From assembly GCA_030019205.1 (NCBI GenBank), contig JASEFH010000004.1, positions 62,001 through 126,000 of the forward strand: a stretch of 64,000 nt of DNA. Reading direction: 5' to 3'. Position 1 is the first letter of the stretch. Each line of letters starts with the position of its first letter. Made by a program: the position numbers and the translations under genes. The notes under the pieces are model-generated. The model saw nothing but the letters and a program-made list of their open reading frames with translations, was not told where the DNA came from and ran no database searches. Shown here in pieces: positions 1 to 9,704 of this stretch. The DNA comes from Methanomicrobiales archaeon (GTDB lineage Archaea > Halobacteriota > Methanomicrobia > Methanomicrobiales > JACTUA01).

Positions 1-252
1 TGCGGTATGCTCCCGGATCGGATCGGAGCGCATCTGGATACCATCGAGCGGGTCCACGGGATCGTCATCCTGAACCGGGAGGAGATCGTCCGGCGGATCG
101 CAGACGGCGTCCGTGGCGAGCAGCAGGTTCTGCCCGCGATGACGGCGCTCAACACCTGGGTCGCGGTGGAGGGGCTCACCGGCGCGGTCGATGTACCGCC
201 GGACGTGCTGGAGAAGATCCTCTTTCCCCTGCGCGGGGAGCGGGATTCGTGA
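1..252 (+). CDS. 3' end of an unrecognised protein (5' end outside window)
   Basis: The frame is open from the first base, so the gene probably begins upstream. A methionine occurs at position 7 but has no clear ribosome site within the window. The visible 83 residues include an amphipathic helical stretch (DTIERVHGIVILNREEIVRR) and end in ...LRGERDS. No domain is recognised. It is on the plus strand and converges with the aldehyde ferredoxin oxidoreductase gene, whose stop lies 17 bp downstream. No function is proposed. Confidence 0.5.
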   Translation, partial: CGMLPDRIGAHLDTIERVHGIVILNREEIVRRIADGVRGEQQVLPAMTALNTWVAVEGLTGAVDVPPDVLEKILFPLRGERDS

Positions 253-268
253 GCGGGTCCCGCCGCCC

Positions 269-2047
269 TCACCCGATCCCGAGCTCCCGCAGCTTCTCCG
301 CGGTGGGGATGCCGTCCTCCGTCCAGCCCCGCTCGCGGTAGTACTCGGTGAGGAGGGGCTCCCGCCTCCAGACGCACCCCGCCGCCGCGCCGCAGGTGAG
401 GGGCTCCTCCAGCATCCGCTCGGGGAGCGTGTCGTCCGCTTTCGAAAAACCGGCAGCGAGGTTGAAGATCCTCTGGAGGTTCCAGATCCGCTCGCCGGAC
501 CGCAGGAACTCCTCGGCATCGACGGGGCGCCCGACGGCTGCCGAGAGCATGGCGGCATAGTCGTCCGGGTCCAGGGAGCGGATCGAGAAGAGGCAGGCGC
601 CGCTCGCGTCGATCGCCGCGAACAGATCCTGGAACCGCTTCACCCACCAGGCTTTGCCGGCATCCGACAGCGGATCCAGGCGGACCGGGATGCCGAGCAC
701 CTCCGGGTAGAGCATGTTCCCGTAGACGTGGCAGGCCCCCCGCACGGAGGTCGCGTATGCCAGGCCCTGGCCCTGCATCCCCCGGGGATCGTAGCCCGGC
801 ATCTCCTGCCCCTTGACGGACATGGAGAACTCGGGGTGCCCGTAGCGGGCGGCGAACCGCAGCGATCCCTCCGCCAGCTCGTCCCCGATCCCCTCGCGGT
901 AGCCGATCATGCGCACCAGATCCGCGACGGCCCGCCCATCCCCGAAGCGGATCTCCTCGTTGAGGTAGCCCCTCTCGGAGAGCTCCATGGCGCAGGCGAT
1001 CGTGGCGCCGGTGGAGATGGTGTCGAGCCCGAGATCGTTGCAGAGGTTGTTGGCGATCGCGATCCAGCGGAGGCTGCCCACGCCGCAGTCGGGGCCGAAG
1101 CTCCAGATGGTCTCGTACTCCGGACCTTCGCCGAGCGCTCCGTCCACCCGTGTCACCCGCCCGCAGGCGACGGGGCAGGAGTAGCAGCCCTTGACCCGCT
1201 CCAGGATCGTCTCCGCCATCTCCTCCCCGGATACCTGCCCTGCCTGCGGAAAGTGGCTGCCCTGGAAGTTGCGGGTCGGCAGCAGACAGAGCTCGTTCAC
1301 GAGGTTCACCGAACCCGCGGTCCCGTACCTTCGAAGACTCCCCCCGGTGATGCCGCTCCTCTTCAGTTTCTCCAGGATCCGCTCGCGGGTGAGGCGGAGC
1401 GCTTCCGGATCGGAGACGGGGTACTTTCCGCTCCCCCGCACCGCCACCGCCTTCAGCCGCTTGGAGCCCATCACCGCACCGACGCCGCCCCGCCCTGCCG
1501 CGCGGGCATTCTCGTTGACGATGCAGGCGATCCGGGACAGGCGCTCCCCGGCGGGGCCGATGCAGGCGATCTTCGCCCGCGGGTCCCGCAGCTCCTGCTG
1601 GATCCCCGCGGCCGTCTCCCCCGTCCCCCTGCCCCAGTAGGGTGCCGCATCCCGGAGCGCGGCAGCACCGTCCCGCACCTGCAGATAGACCGCCCTCTCC
1701 GCCCGCCCCCGGATCACGATCGCGTCGAACCCGGCACGCTTCAGCTCGACCCCGAAGGATCCCCCGCTGTTGGCGCTGGTGATGGTGCCGGTGAGAGGCG
1801 ACTTCGTGACGATGTCGTAGCGGGAGCAGAGCGGAAGCCCGCTGCCGGTCAGGGGCCCCGCGGCCAGGACGAGCAGGTTCCCGGCGGTGAGGGGATCGAC
1901 GTGGGGATCCAGGCGTTCGAGGAGGATCCGCACCCCGAAGCCCCGCCCCCCGATGTAGTCCCGGCTCCAGGCTTCGGGGTAACTCTCCGTCCGAATGCTC
2001 CCCGTACTCAGGTCCACGTCCAGAATCTTCCCGGTATACCCGTCCAT
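269..2047 (-). CDS. aor: Tungsten-containing aldehyde:ferredoxin oxidoreductase
   Basis: About 592 aa, the usual length for the AOR family, which oxidises aldehydes to carboxylic acids with ferredoxin as acceptor in the cytoplasm, using a bis-pterin tungsten cofactor and one [4Fe-4S] cluster. The N-terminal domain has typical pterin-binding segments (AGPLTGSGLP, KSPLTGTITSANSGG). The cluster ligands appear as CYSCPVAC (C-x2-C-x3-C) in the middle and a later Cys in GACLFS. The DLGLDT segment matches the second pterin site. I chose ATG at 2047; in-frame GTG (2053) and TTG (2056) lie just upstream. It diverges from nifB and the two share a 63-bp AT-rich promoter. Substrate is unknown; WOR- or FOR-like specificity is possible. 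Confidence 0.9.
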   Translation of the reverse strand: MDGYTGKILDVDLSTGSIRTESYPEAWSRDYIGGRGFGVRILLERLDPHVDPLTAGNLLVLAAGPLTGSGLPLCSRYDIVTKSPLTGTITSANSGGSFGVELKRAGFDAIVIRGRAERAVYLQVRDGAAALRDAAPYWGRGTGETAAGIQQELRDPRAKIACIGPAGERLSRIACIVNENARAAGRGGVGAVMGSKRLKAVAVRGSGKYPVSDPEALRLTRERILEKLKRSGITGGSLRRYGTAGSVNLVNELCLLPTRNFQGSHFPQAGQVSGEEMAETILERVKGCYSCPVACGRVTRVDGALGEGPEYETIWSFGPDCGVGSLRWIAIANNLCNDLGLDTISTGATIACAMELSERGYLNEEIRFGDGRAVADLVRMIGYREGIGDELAEGSLRFAARYGHPEFSMSVKGQEMPGYDPRGMQGQGLAYATSVRGACHVYGNMLYPEVLGIPVRLDPLSDAGKAWWVKRFQDLFAAIDASGACLFSIRSLDPDDYAAMLSAAVGRPVDAEEFLRSGERIWNLQRIFNLAAGFSKADDTLPERMLEEPLTCGAAAGCVWRREPLLTEYYRERGWTEDGIPTAEKLRELGIG

Positions 2048-2069
2048 CTGCACCAACGGGTCTTTCTGC

Positions 2070-2090
2070 TGCCCATATATTATTATTCTT
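2070..2090. promoter_or_regulatory. Shared AT-rich divergent promoter of aor and nifB
   Basis: The only AT-rich stretch in the 63-bp divergent gap reads ATATATTATTATTCTTTA-like sequence. It can supply a TATA box for nifB about 25-35 bp upstream of its ATG and for aor in the opposite direction. Assigned from composition and position only. Confidence 0.45.
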
Positions 2091-2110
2091 TACGACAAAC
2101 CTACTCCTGA

Positions 2111-3007
2111 ATGCCGGAAGACGAATACAGAACAGCCCGGGTGGGAGATCGGGAGGTCCCCTTCGACCCCACGACGCTCCGCAGGATCCAGGAGCACCCC
2201 TGCTTCAGCGAGAGGGCCTGCCATGCGTTCGGGCGGATGCACCTGCCCGTCGCCCCCCGCTGCAATATCCAGTGCAATTACTGCGTCCGCGACTTCGACT
2301 GCGTGAACGAGAGCCGCCCGGGCGTGACGAGCCGCGTCCTATCGCCCGAAGAGGCGATCGAGATGGTCAGAAGGGCGCTCGCGAAGTTCAGCTACATCAA
2401 GGTGCTGGGAATCGCCGGCCCGGGGGAGCCGCTCTACAACGAGGAGACCTTCGAGACGCTCCGCCTGGCAAAGGAGGAGTTCCCCAACCTGATCAAGTGC
2501 ATCAGCACCAACGGCCTCCTGCTTCCGCAGACGATCGATCTCCTGCACGAGTACGACGTCGGCAACGTCACGGTCACCTGGAACGCGCTGGATGCAACGA
2601 TCGGCGCTCGGATCTACTCCTATGTGACATGGGAGGGGAAACGCGTCGGCGGAGAGGAAGGGGCGCAGATCCTCCTGGACAACCAGATCCGGGGGATCCG
2701 CGAGGCGGTGAAGAGGCACATGATCGTGAAGGTGAACACGGTCTACATCCCCGGCGTGAACGACATGCAGATCCCCGACATCGCGAAGAAGGCCTCGGAG
2801 CTGGGTGTATACACCTTCAACGTCATCCCGCTGATCCCCCAGTACAGGTTCGCAGACATCACCCCTCCCACCCCGGCGGAGAAACGGAAGATGCAGGACG
2901 AGTGCGCCCGCTACATCAGGCAGATGCGCCACTGCCAGCGCTGCCGCGCGGACGCGATCGGGCGGCTCGGTGCCGACGTGCAGTCCTGTCTCTACCAGCA
3001 GCAGTGA
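2111..3007 (+). CDS. nifB: NifB-type radical SAM protein (FeMo-cofactor precursor synthesis)
   Basis: A 298-aa protein matching the compact archaeal NifB form, which lacks the C-terminal NifX domain. NifB builds the [8Fe-9S-C] precursor of nitrogenase cofactors from two [4Fe-4S] clusters using SAM-derived radicals. The radical SAM motif CNIQCNYC (C-x3-C-x2-C) sits near residue 53, preceded by the NifB-typical HPCFSERAC and GRMHLPVAP segments. C-terminal Cys residues (HCQRCRAD, QSCLYQ) fit auxiliary cluster ligands. No other nif structural genes are in the window, so nitrogen fixation cannot be inferred; many methanogens carry nifB apart from nifHDK. The start ATG is the first in the frame. 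Confidence 0.88.
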   Translation: MPEDEYRTARVGDREVPFDPTTLRRIQEHPCFSERACHAFGRMHLPVAPRCNIQCNYCVRDFDCVNESRPGVTSRVLSPEEAIEMVRRALAKFSYIKVLGIAGPGEPLYNEETFETLRLAKEEFPNLIKCISTNGLLLPQTIDLLHEYDVGNVTVTWNALDATIGARIYSYVTWEGKRVGGEEGAQILLDNQIRGIREAVKRHMIVKVNTVYIPGVNDMQIPDIAKKASELGVYTFNVIPLIPQYRFADITPPTPAEKRKMQDECARYIRQMRHCQRCRADAIGRLGADVQSCLYQQQ

Positions 3008-3815
3008 CGTACAAACCCCGGGAAACGGCGCAGCCCCCCGCGGCAGCGGCTCCCGGAAGAGATCCGGCACAAACACCCCATTTTTCATCTGGATTTCCGC
3101 CCTGCCCATCTTCGGCGTCTCGATCCCGTTGAGATCTTCCCGTGAACTCCAGCATCCGCTCGGGGATGGCCTGGCGCGTGAGAGACGCGCACCCGCGTGG
3201 CAGAATTTCATCGGCGATCCCTATCCTGAGTGCGGCAGAGTTTAATCCAGAGTGGCAAGCGTGAGAACTATCGCGTGATGCTTATAACCTGCAGAATCTG
3301 CATTCTGATCTCGATCAGCCGCGAAAACCGGATGGGAAGCCGTTGTGATCGTGTCCAATCCCTCTCTTGGAGGCCATCGGATGCGGGGAGGGGGGGGTGC
3401 GCCCCCCCCACCAGGGCGATACGATCGGAGATTATCTCCGCGATGGTAACTGGGGGATGTGGCTGTGTGGTGCAGGACCGGGGAGGGACAGGCCCGCTCC
3501 CCGAACTTGAGAGGGGGTGCCAGCACTCTGTTGGGGGCGAGCCCACCCACCGTCGAACCTGGATTGCAGACCAGCTGGAGACCATGATGTCTATCGGGGT
3601 GCTTTCTCGGAGATTGACCGCCCCATCTCTGTGCCGAACCGCACAATCCCAGGTGCGCAGGCCTCTGGATGTCGTGGCGGATCTGCCAGGGGTGCGCTGG
3701 AGCCTCTTGCTATCCGTCTCTCACGACTTTCCCCTCTCCGCACGATGGATTGATTCCCCGTCTGCAGCTCACGTTCGCCAATCTGCTTTCCCCGTGCAGG
3801 GTGCGAATACCGTGC
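3008..3815. other. Gene-free region with a GC hairpin repeat
   Basis: About 800 bp between nifB and a convergent small gene. Short frames are open on both strands, but none has a recognisable protein signature or ribosome site. The only clear structure is a G8-TGCG-C8 hairpin at 3390-3409 within a dispersed element, annotated separately. Confidence 0.5.
3384..3422 (-). repeat. Dispersed GC-hairpin element, copy 1
   Basis: Read on the minus strand this is TATCGCCCTGG, then T, a run of G, GCGCA, and a run of C ending CCCTCCCC. It aligns with the plus-strand element at 26981-27026. The core folds as G8-TGCG-C8 (3390-3397 with 3402-3409). Both copies are intergenic. Confidence 0.6.
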
Positions 3816-4307
3816 CTACGCCGTCTCCCCCGGAGGGGGCGCGGGCGCGTGTTCCGCGACGATATCCGTCAGGGCGGCGATGAGGGGCTCGAGCTCGACC
3901 GGGACCGCCGTGTCTGCCGCCTGGACGCGGAATCCTCTGTACACGACGAGGAACTCCGGAAGGTTCGCTGTGTAGTCCGTACCGCTGTAGGCGGTTCTCG
4001 ACTGCGCCGGAGGGTTCAGGGGCGGTATCGTGGAAAAATCCACCTCCTCCAGGAGCGTGCGCAGCCGATCCATCGTCTCCGCCTCCAGCAGGAACTCCAT
4101 CGTCATCGCCTCCCGGGTCAGCATCGCCCGTCCGCTCTCGTAGATGACCAGGTGGTCGCCGGAAGATCCGACGCCCCCGCCGCCCCGGAAGATCGTGCCA
4201 CCCCTCCGCTCGTACACCAGGAGTATCTCTCCGAAAGCCCGCTTCTCCTGACCGGGCGTGTAGGTAGCCAGGGCCAGGTGCAGGGTGGACAGGATCCCGC
4301 GTCTCAT
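3816..4307 (-). CDS. Uncharacterised protein, paralogue of the downstream-coordinate lipoprotein
   Basis: 163 aa, preceded by a GAGGTG ribosome site. It shares the layout of the protein at 4406-4819: a GSSGDHLVIYESGRAMLTR segment matches FDDHLVVHENGTAVLSR there, followed by a helix ending in D-F-[SP], a Tyr-rich strand and a C-terminal ELEPLIAALT helix matching RLEPAIRTLD. Unlike its neighbour it has no signal peptide or lipobox, so it may be cytoplasmic or have a degraded N-terminus. The two genes lie head to tail about 100 bp apart, consistent with an old tandem duplication. Function unknown. Confidence 0.65.
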   Translation of the reverse strand: MRRGILSTLHLALATYTPGQEKRAFGEILLVYERRGGTIFRGGGGVGSSGDHLVIYESGRAMLTREAMTMEFLLEAETMDRLRTLLEEVDFSTIPPLNPPAQSRTAYSGTDYTANLPEFLVVYRGFRVQAADTAVPVELEPLIAALTDIVAEHAPAPPPGETA

Positions 4308-4405
4308 GGTTCAGCACCTCAGCGATGGCGTTGCGTCGTATCAACGCCGATCTCTGCACCAGCCTCCTGTCGGCGCTCCGATTTAAACATATCCCCCGCA
4401 CGCGA

Positions 4406-4819
4406 TCAGGACTGCGACTGGATGATCCTGTCGAGCGTGCGGATCGCGGGTTCGAGCCGCTCCGGCACCGCGGTCGTCTCGGCGGTGACGGTGCGGTTGC
4501 GGTAGGTGATCCGGTAGGTGATGTAGTCGGCGCCCGGCGACGGGGCGGGATACCGCTCGTCCAGCGACGGGAAGTCCGCCGCCTCCAGATCGTCCCGCAG
4601 AACGTCCATGATCGTCGGATCCAGGAAGAACGCCCCCTCCACCGTTCTTCGCGAGAGGACGGCGGTGCCGTTCTCGTGGACGACGAGGTGGTCGTCGAAA
4701 CCCGCGATGCCGCCCGTCCGGCTGTACTCGACGAGAACGGGGGACGGGGTGCCCTCCGTGCAGCCCGCGGCGAGGAGGATGAGCACGGCAAGGAGCCCGA
4801 GAATGCCTGTCTTCCGCAT
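4406..4819 (-). CDS. Small predicted lipoprotein of unknown function
   Basis: 137 aa. The N-terminus is a signal peptide (MRKTG, a hydrophobic stretch, then LLAAGC) with a lipobox-like cysteine at residue 19, so it is probably anchored outside the membrane. The mature part has a DDHLVVHENGTAVLSRR strand pair and a Tyr/Thr-rich region YITYRITYRNRTVT. It is a paralogue of the protein at 3816-4307. No catalytic motif is visible. Confidence 0.7.
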   Translation of the reverse strand: MRKTGILGLLAVLILLAAGCTEGTPSPVLVEYSRTGGIAGFDDHLVVHENGTAVLSRRTVEGAFFLDPTIMDVLRDDLEAADFPSLDERYPAPSPGADYITYRITYRNRTVTAETTAVPERLEPAIRTLDRIIQSQS

Positions 4820-4974
4820 GGATGCCGTGCATGGGCGCCGCTAACGGATGAAGGTATGGGTCACGCATCCGGGCATCAACGCCGCTACTTTCTTGATCGC
4901 TCCCTGCCCATGCATATGGGAAAGCAGCCTTCTGCCGTGCATCCCGTGTCCCCCCGCCTGTGGAGCGTCGTCGC

Positions 4975-5865
4975 ATGCCTGAAATCGCCCTCCTGCCCGG
5001 CCAGCCGTTCCGCCTCGATCTCACGCTCACCTGCGGGCAGGTGTTCGGCTGGGTGCAGGAGGGCGGCTGGTGGTACGGTCTGGCGGAGGGTATCCCCCTG
5101 CGCATCCGCCAGGAGCCGGAGCGGCTGATCTTCGAGGGAGCGCCGGAGCGCACGGTCCGCACCTACTTCCAGCTCGACCTCGACCTGGAGGGGGTGCTCC
5201 AGACGCTCCGCACCGATCCCCTGATGGAGAGCGCTATCCAGCGGTGCCGCGGTCTCCGCATCGTCCGCCAGCCCGCATGGGACTGCCTGGCCGCCTACAT
5301 CTGCTCCACCTGCTCCAGCATCCCGATGATCGAGCGGCGCATCGCGAACCTCTCCCGCCGATTCGGGGAGGAGGTGGAGGCGTTCGGGAGGACCTTCCAC
5401 ACCTTCCCCGGAGCGGAGCGGCTCGCCGCGGTGGACGAACCGTCCCTCCGGGAGTGCAAACTGGGGTACCGGGCATCCTACATCCGGGATACCGCCGCGG
5501 AGATCGCGGCCGATCCCGGCTGGGCGGCGCGCATCGGCGCCCTGCCCTGCGATTCGGCACGGAGGGAGCTGATGCGCTACCCCGGCATCGGACCCAAGGC
5601 CGCGGACTGCATCCTCCTCTTCGCCTTTCTGAAGTACGAGTCGTTTCCCGTGGACGTCTGGATCCGCCGCATCATGCAGCGCTTCCTGCCGGATCTGCCG
5701 GAGCGGCCCGTCTGCACCGCCGACTACGAGCGGATCCGCCGGTTCGCACGGGACTACTTCGGCGACTACGCCGGCTACGCCCAGGAGTACCTCTTCTGCC
5801 TGCGCAGGGAGATCGGCAGGGATCCGCCCTGGTGCGAAGCGTCCGGTAGCCCGGGACGGGAATGA
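4975..5865 (+). CDS. ogg: OGG1-type 8-oxoguanine DNA glycosylase/AP lyase
   Basis: About 296 aa. Removes oxidised guanine from DNA and can nick the abasic site. N-terminal OGG1 features are LTCGQVFGW and the GGWWYG strand. The SSIPMIERRIANLSRRFG helix and LGYRASYI segment match the family. The helix-hairpin-helix reads YPGIGPKAADCILLF, where the Lys after GIGP matches the catalytic lysine, followed by the catalytic Asp in FPVDVWIRRI. The start is ATG 4975; an in-frame GTG at 4960 would add five residues. It runs convergent with the SAHH-family gene, 17 bp between stops. Confidence 0.88.
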   Translation: MPEIALLPGQPFRLDLTLTCGQVFGWVQEGGWWYGLAEGIPLRIRQEPERLIFEGAPERTVRTYFQLDLDLEGVLQTLRTDPLMESAIQRCRGLRIVRQPAWDCLAAYICSTCSSIPMIERRIANLSRRFGEEVEAFGRTFHTFPGAERLAAVDEPSLRECKLGYRASYIRDTAAEIAADPGWAARIGALPCDSARRELMRYPGIGPKAADCILLFAFLKYESFPVDVWIRRIMQRFLPDLPERPVCTADYERIRRFARDYFGDYAGYAQEYLFCLRREIGRDPPWCEASGSPGRE

Positions 5866-5882
5866 AAATGGGCGGGGGATCC

Positions 5883-7109
5883 CTACGTCCCGATCTCCCA
5901 GCTCCGCAGGTACTCCGCCTGTTCGGGAGTCAGGCGGTCGATCGAGAGCCCGAGCGCCGCGAGCTTCAGGTCCGCCACCCGCTCGTCGATCTCCGCCGGC
6001 ACGTCGTAGACGCCGGGTGCGAGTGAACGGCCCGTCTCTGCCATGTAGCGGGTGGAGAGCGCCTGCAGGGAGAAGGAGAGATCCATCACCTCGATCGGGT
6101 GGCCCATGCCCTTCGGGGACGCCAGGTTGACGAGCCGCCCTTCGGCGAGGAGGTGGATCGCCTTCCCGTCCAGGATGTAGGTGTCGATACCCTCGCGGCG
6201 CACGATGGAATCGGCATGCTTCTCCAGCCATTCGACATCCACCTCCACGTTGAAGTGGCCGGCATTCGCCAGGATGGCGCCGTCCTGCATGCGGCGGAAG
6301 TGGCGCTCCGTGATGACGCCCCGGTTGCCCGTCGCCGTGATGAAGAGGTCCCCGATCGCCGCCGCCTCGTCCATGCTCATCACCGCATGCCCCTCCATGT
6401 GCGCCTGCAGCGCCTTTCGGGGATCGATCTCGGTGACGATCACCCGCGCCCCGAGCCCTGCGGCCTTGGTGGCGAGACCGCGGCCGCAGAACCCGTAGCC
6501 GGCGACCACGAGGCTTCTTCCGGCCATGAGCACGTTCGTCGTGATCATCACCGCGGAGAGCGCGCTCTCGCCCGTGCCGTGAACGTTGTCGAAGTGGCGC
6601 TTCATGGGGGTGTCGTTCACGGCGACCACCGGAAACCGCAGCACGCCGTCCTTTGCCATCGCCCGCAGACGGTGAACCCCCGTCGTGGTCTCCTCGCTCC
6701 CACCGATCACCCCTTCCAGGATCTCGGTCCGCCGGGTGTGGAGGACGTGGATCAGGTCCATGCCGTCGTCGATCGTGATCTGCGGGCGGGCGTCCAGGAC
6801 GCGGTCGATCGCCCGGTAGTACTCCTCCACCGTGGCGCCCCGTCGCGCGTAGGAGCGTACGCCGGGCACGCCGTTCAGCGCCTCGGAGACGTCGTCCTGC
6901 GTCGAGAGCGGGTTGCAGCCGGTGATGCGCACCTCCGCACCCCCCGCTGCCAGCGTCTCCACCAGCACCGCGGTCTTGGCCTCCACGTGCAGCGCCATCC
7001 CGATCGTCAAGCCGGAGAACGGCTGCTCCTCCTCGAACTCGCGGCGGATGGTCGCCAGCACCGGCATGTACTGGCGCGCCCACTCGATCTTCAGCCTTCC
7101 CGATTGCAT
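5883..7109 (-). CDS. ahcY: Adenosylhomocysteinase family (possibly S-inosylhomocysteine hydrolase)
   Basis: 408 aa, complete. Hydrolyses S-adenosyl- or S-inosyl-homocysteine to homocysteine and the nucleoside, recycling the product of SAM-dependent methylation. The N-terminal substrate region has GMALHVEAKTAVL and GCNPLSTQDDV. NAD+ is bound by GYGFCGRG in the central Rossmann domain; NVHGTGES and NAGHFNVEVD are family motifs. The start ATG at 7109 has a GGAG site eight bases upstream. The Methanocaldococcus homologue prefers the inosine compound, so the true substrate here may be S-inosylhomocysteine. It diverges from hisF. Confidence 0.92.
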   Translation of the reverse strand: MQSGRLKIEWARQYMPVLATIRREFEEEQPFSGLTIGMALHVEAKTAVLVETLAAGGAEVRITGCNPLSTQDDVSEALNGVPGVRSYARRGATVEEYYRAIDRVLDARPQITIDDGMDLIHVLHTRRTEILEGVIGGSEETTTGVHRLRAMAKDGVLRFPVVAVNDTPMKRHFDNVHGTGESALSAVMITTNVLMAGRSLVVAGYGFCGRGLATKAAGLGARVIVTEIDPRKALQAHMEGHAVMSMDEAAAIGDLFITATGNRGVITERHFRRMQDGAILANAGHFNVEVDVEWLEKHADSIVRREGIDTYILDGKAIHLLAEGRLVNLASPKGMGHPIEVMDLSFSLQALSTRYMAETGRSLAPGVYDVPAEIDERVADLKLAALGLSIDRLTPEQAEYLRSWEIGT

Positions 7110-7238
7110 TAAAAATCTCCTTCGATTCTTCTCTTTTGCCTTTTCCCGAATAGTGTAGCCCTCGCACGAGTTAAATCCATGCAATCGGGAGCGGCGGCAT
7201 CCGAAATCCTGATCACCTCTCCCCCGCAACCGGTATGC

Positions 7239-8045
7239 ATGGCACTGACACGGCGCATCATACCCTGCCTGGACATCAAGGACGGGCGGGTGGTCAAGGG
7301 CTGCCATTTCGTCGACCTCCGGGACGCCGGGGATCCGGTGGAGCTCGCCCAGCGCTACAACGAGCAGGGAGCGGACGAGGTGGTCTTCCTGGACATCACC
7401 GCCAGCAGAGAGCAGCGCGGGACGATCATCGAGGTGATCCAGCGGGCCGCCGATCAGCTCTTCCTCCCGCTCACCGTGGGCGGCGGCATCCGCAGCCTTG
7501 AGGATATCCAGCAGATCCTGCGCGCCGGGGCGGACAAGGTATCCATCAACACCAGCGCGGTGCGGGATCCCTCGCTGATCGACCGAGCCGCCCGCCGATT
7601 CGGTACGCAGTGCGTGGTGGTCGCGGTGGACGTGCGGCGGAACTACGGGAAGAACGGCAGCGGGACGCCGATCCCCCTCCCCGACGGGCGGGAGTGCTGG
7701 TACGAGGTGGTCACCTACGGCGGCAGCCGCCCCACCGGCATCGATGCCGTCGCCTGGTGCCGGGAGGCGGAGGAGCGGGGTGCCGGGGAGATCCTGCTCA
7801 CCAGCATGGAGACCGACGGCACGAAAGCCGGGTTCGACATTCCCGTCACCGCCGCCGTGTCCGATGCGGTCACGATTCCCGTGATCGCGAGCGGGGGCGT
7901 GGGAACGCTGGAGCACTTCTACGAGGGGTTCGCACTCGGGAAGGCGGACGCCTGCCTGGCGGCCAGCGTCTTCCACTACGGCGAGTTCAGCGTGCGGCAG
8001 GTCAAGGAGTACCTGGCCGCCCGCGGCATTCCAGTACGGCTCTGA
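7239..8045 (+). CDS. hisF: Imidazole glycerol phosphate synthase cyclase subunit HisF
   Basis: 268 aa (beta/alpha)8 barrel. With HisH it converts PRFAR and ammonia to imidazole glycerol phosphate and AICAR in histidine biosynthesis. It begins [16 protein letters not shown], where the Asp of CLDIKDG is one catalytic acid; the second is in VVAVDVRRN. Phosphate-binding loops VGGGIRS and ASGGVG are present. I chose ATG 7239 because it gives the family N-terminus; the frame is open 60 bp further upstream. Its last 44 bases overlap the end of pheT on the other strand. No other his gene is in the window. Confidence 0.95.
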   Translation: MALTRRIIPCLDIKDGRVVKGCHFVDLRDAGDPVELAQRYNEQGADEVVFLDITASREQRGTIIEVIQRAADQLFLPLTVGGGIRSLEDIQQILRAGADKVSINTSAVRDPSLIDRAARRFGTQCVVVAVDVRRNYGKNGSGTPIPLPDGRECWYEVVTYGGSRPTGIDAVAWCREAEERGAGEILLTSMETDGTKAGFDIPVTAAVSDAVTIPVIASGGVGTLEHFYEGFALGKADACLAASVFHYGEFSVRQVKEYLAARGIPVRL

Positions 8046-9642
8046 GATCCAGGGTGAGAGCGGCGACGGGATACTCCAGCTCGAAGGCATTCAGCACGTT
8101 CGGATGGATCTCTCCAAACGATCCCCATATCTTCCCCCGGATGACAATGTCGCCCCGGCGACCGCCGATGAAGGCCGGATCCGCCGACTCCTCCACGGCA
8201 AAGACGAGATCGAGCTCCCGGCAGAGGGCATCGGCGACGGCGTAGATCTCGGTGAAGTCCGCGGACGGGTGGATGCTGACCGCGGAGACCTTCTGGGCGG
8301 TGACCATGGACTCCTGGACGTCTCCGACGGCAAAGATGCGCTGCGGGAGTTCGCGGTGGCGGTTCATGGTCAGGGTCTCCAGCAGCAGCGGCAGGATGTC
8401 GGTGCGCACGATGGTGTGCTCCTCGCTGATCGGGCGGGAGAGGCGGATGGCGGAGGGGGAGCGGGGCCTCTGCATCGCGTCGAACATCACCCGTTCGCTC
8501 GTCAGCGTGAAGGGCATGACCTCCAGGTATCCGAGACCGGTGAGGATGCTCCGCACGGCGTCCTGCAGCCCGGTCGCGGGATGCCGCGCTCCTATCGTGC
8601 AGACCGGCGGGAGTTCGGGCTTGAAAGCGCCATACCCGTAGGCGATCGCCACGTCCTCGAAGATGTCCCAGTCGTGCATGATGTCGGCCCGGTAGCAGGG
8701 CACCAGCACCCGGATGCGGTCGCTGCCCAGCGGCTCGGCTCCAAAGCGCATCTTCTCCAGGAGCGCGGCGGCTTCGGCGGCGGAGAGGTTCGTCCCCAGG
8801 AGGGCGTTGCACTCCGCGAGGTTCACGACACGCTCCGACGGGGAGAGATCCGGTACCGCGGCGCCGTCGATCTGCACGCTCTCCACCCGGGCGCCGCTCT
8901 CGGCAAGGGCGGTGCAGAGGATATTGACGGCAGTGGTCACCGCGCGGGGGTCGGTGCCGGTGGTGTCGAGGAGGAGGTTTCTTGTATCCTCCGTCACCCT
9001 CGTCCTCTCGCCGTTGATGATGGGCGGGAAGGAGAGCACGTGATCTTCCGCGTCCACGATCAGGGGGAAGAGCGGGAAGTCCTGCACAATGTGGGCGTAA
9101 TCCCTCCCCTTCGGGTGCTCGTTCAGGATCTCCTCCATGGTCATGGGGCGGTCGAAGTCGAGGGGCACGAAGGCGCGGGTGCGGGGGGATGCGAAGTAGC
9201 GGAACGGCGGGGTGACGGTGTCCAGATCGTGGACGCCGATCGCCATCTTGCCCCGCCCCCTGCCGACCGCCCAGTGCAGGGCTTCCTGGAGGCCCATCAG
9301 GCTCTGGATCGCCTCGCTGTCCAGGCGCACCCCCCGGATCACCGCCGAACCGAGGTAGGGGCGGATGGGAAGAATGCTCTCGTCCCGGATGAACGTGATC
9401 CCCGAGGGGCGGACATCGTAGCGGGATAGCCCCTTCTCGATCCCCAGGAATCCCCGCATCGCGTGGGCGACCCCCTCCACGCTGTAGAGGTCCGGGCGGT
9501 TGGGGAAGAACTCCACGTCCACATGATCCTCTTCGATCCGCTCGATGTCCGAGCCCATCATGGGCAGGCGGGCAAGGATGGTCTCCCTGTCCGCCCCCAC
9601 CAGTTCTTCCAGGTACCTGAACGAAAGCGAGATAACCGGCAC
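8002..9642 (-). CDS. pheT: Phenylalanyl-tRNA synthetase beta subunit
   Basis: 546 aa, the archaeal/eukaryotic-length beta chain. Pairs with PheS (11797-13248) to charge tRNA-Phe. It starts with GTG preceded by GGTGAT. It begins [16 protein letters not shown], has the [22 protein letters not shown] segment typical of the family, and ends with the B8-like [10 protein letters not shown]. The two PheRS genes are separated by a DNA methylase gene on the same strand. Its 3' end overlaps hisF by 44 bp in convergent orientation. Confidence 0.95.
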   Translation of the reverse strand: MPVISLSFRYLEELVGADRETILARLPMMGSDIERIEEDHVDVEFFPNRPDLYSVEGVAHAMRGFLGIEKGLSRYDVRPSGITFIRDESILPIRPYLGSAVIRGVRLDSEAIQSLMGLQEALHWAVGRGRGKMAIGVHDLDTVTPPFRYFASPRTRAFVPLDFDRPMTMEEILNEHPKGRDYAHIVQDFPLFPLIVDAEDHVLSFPPIINGERTRVTEDTRNLLLDTTGTDPRAVTTAVNILCTALAESGARVESVQIDGAAVPDLSPSERVVNLAECNALLGTNLSAAEAAALLEKMRFGAEPLGSDRIRVLVPCYRADIMHDWDIFEDVAIAYGYGAFKPELPPVCTIGARHPATGLQDAVRSILTGLGYLEVMPFTLTSERVMFDAMQRPRSPSAIRLSRPISEEHTIVRTDILPLLLETLTMNRHRELPQRIFAVGDVQESMVTAQKVSAVSIHPSADFTEIYAVADALCRELDLVFAVEESADPAFIGGRRGDIVIRGKIWGSFGEIHPNVLNAFELEYPVAALTLDLRAVLECRGRPGTP

Positions 9643-9704
9643 TCCGCATCACCCGTGTACAGTGATCTGGGACGTCCGTTCACTTTAACCCTGTGTGACG
9701 GGCG

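Noticed and set aside
191-2110. 639-aa plus-strand frame opposite the aldehyde ferredoxin oxidoreductase
   Set aside because: It is antisense to a clear AOR gene, is Arg/Pro-rich and has no domain; high GC keeps such frames open.
3230-3883. 217-aa plus-strand frame in the nifB downstream gap
   Set aside because: Crosses the repeat hairpin and the end of the convergent gene; no homology.
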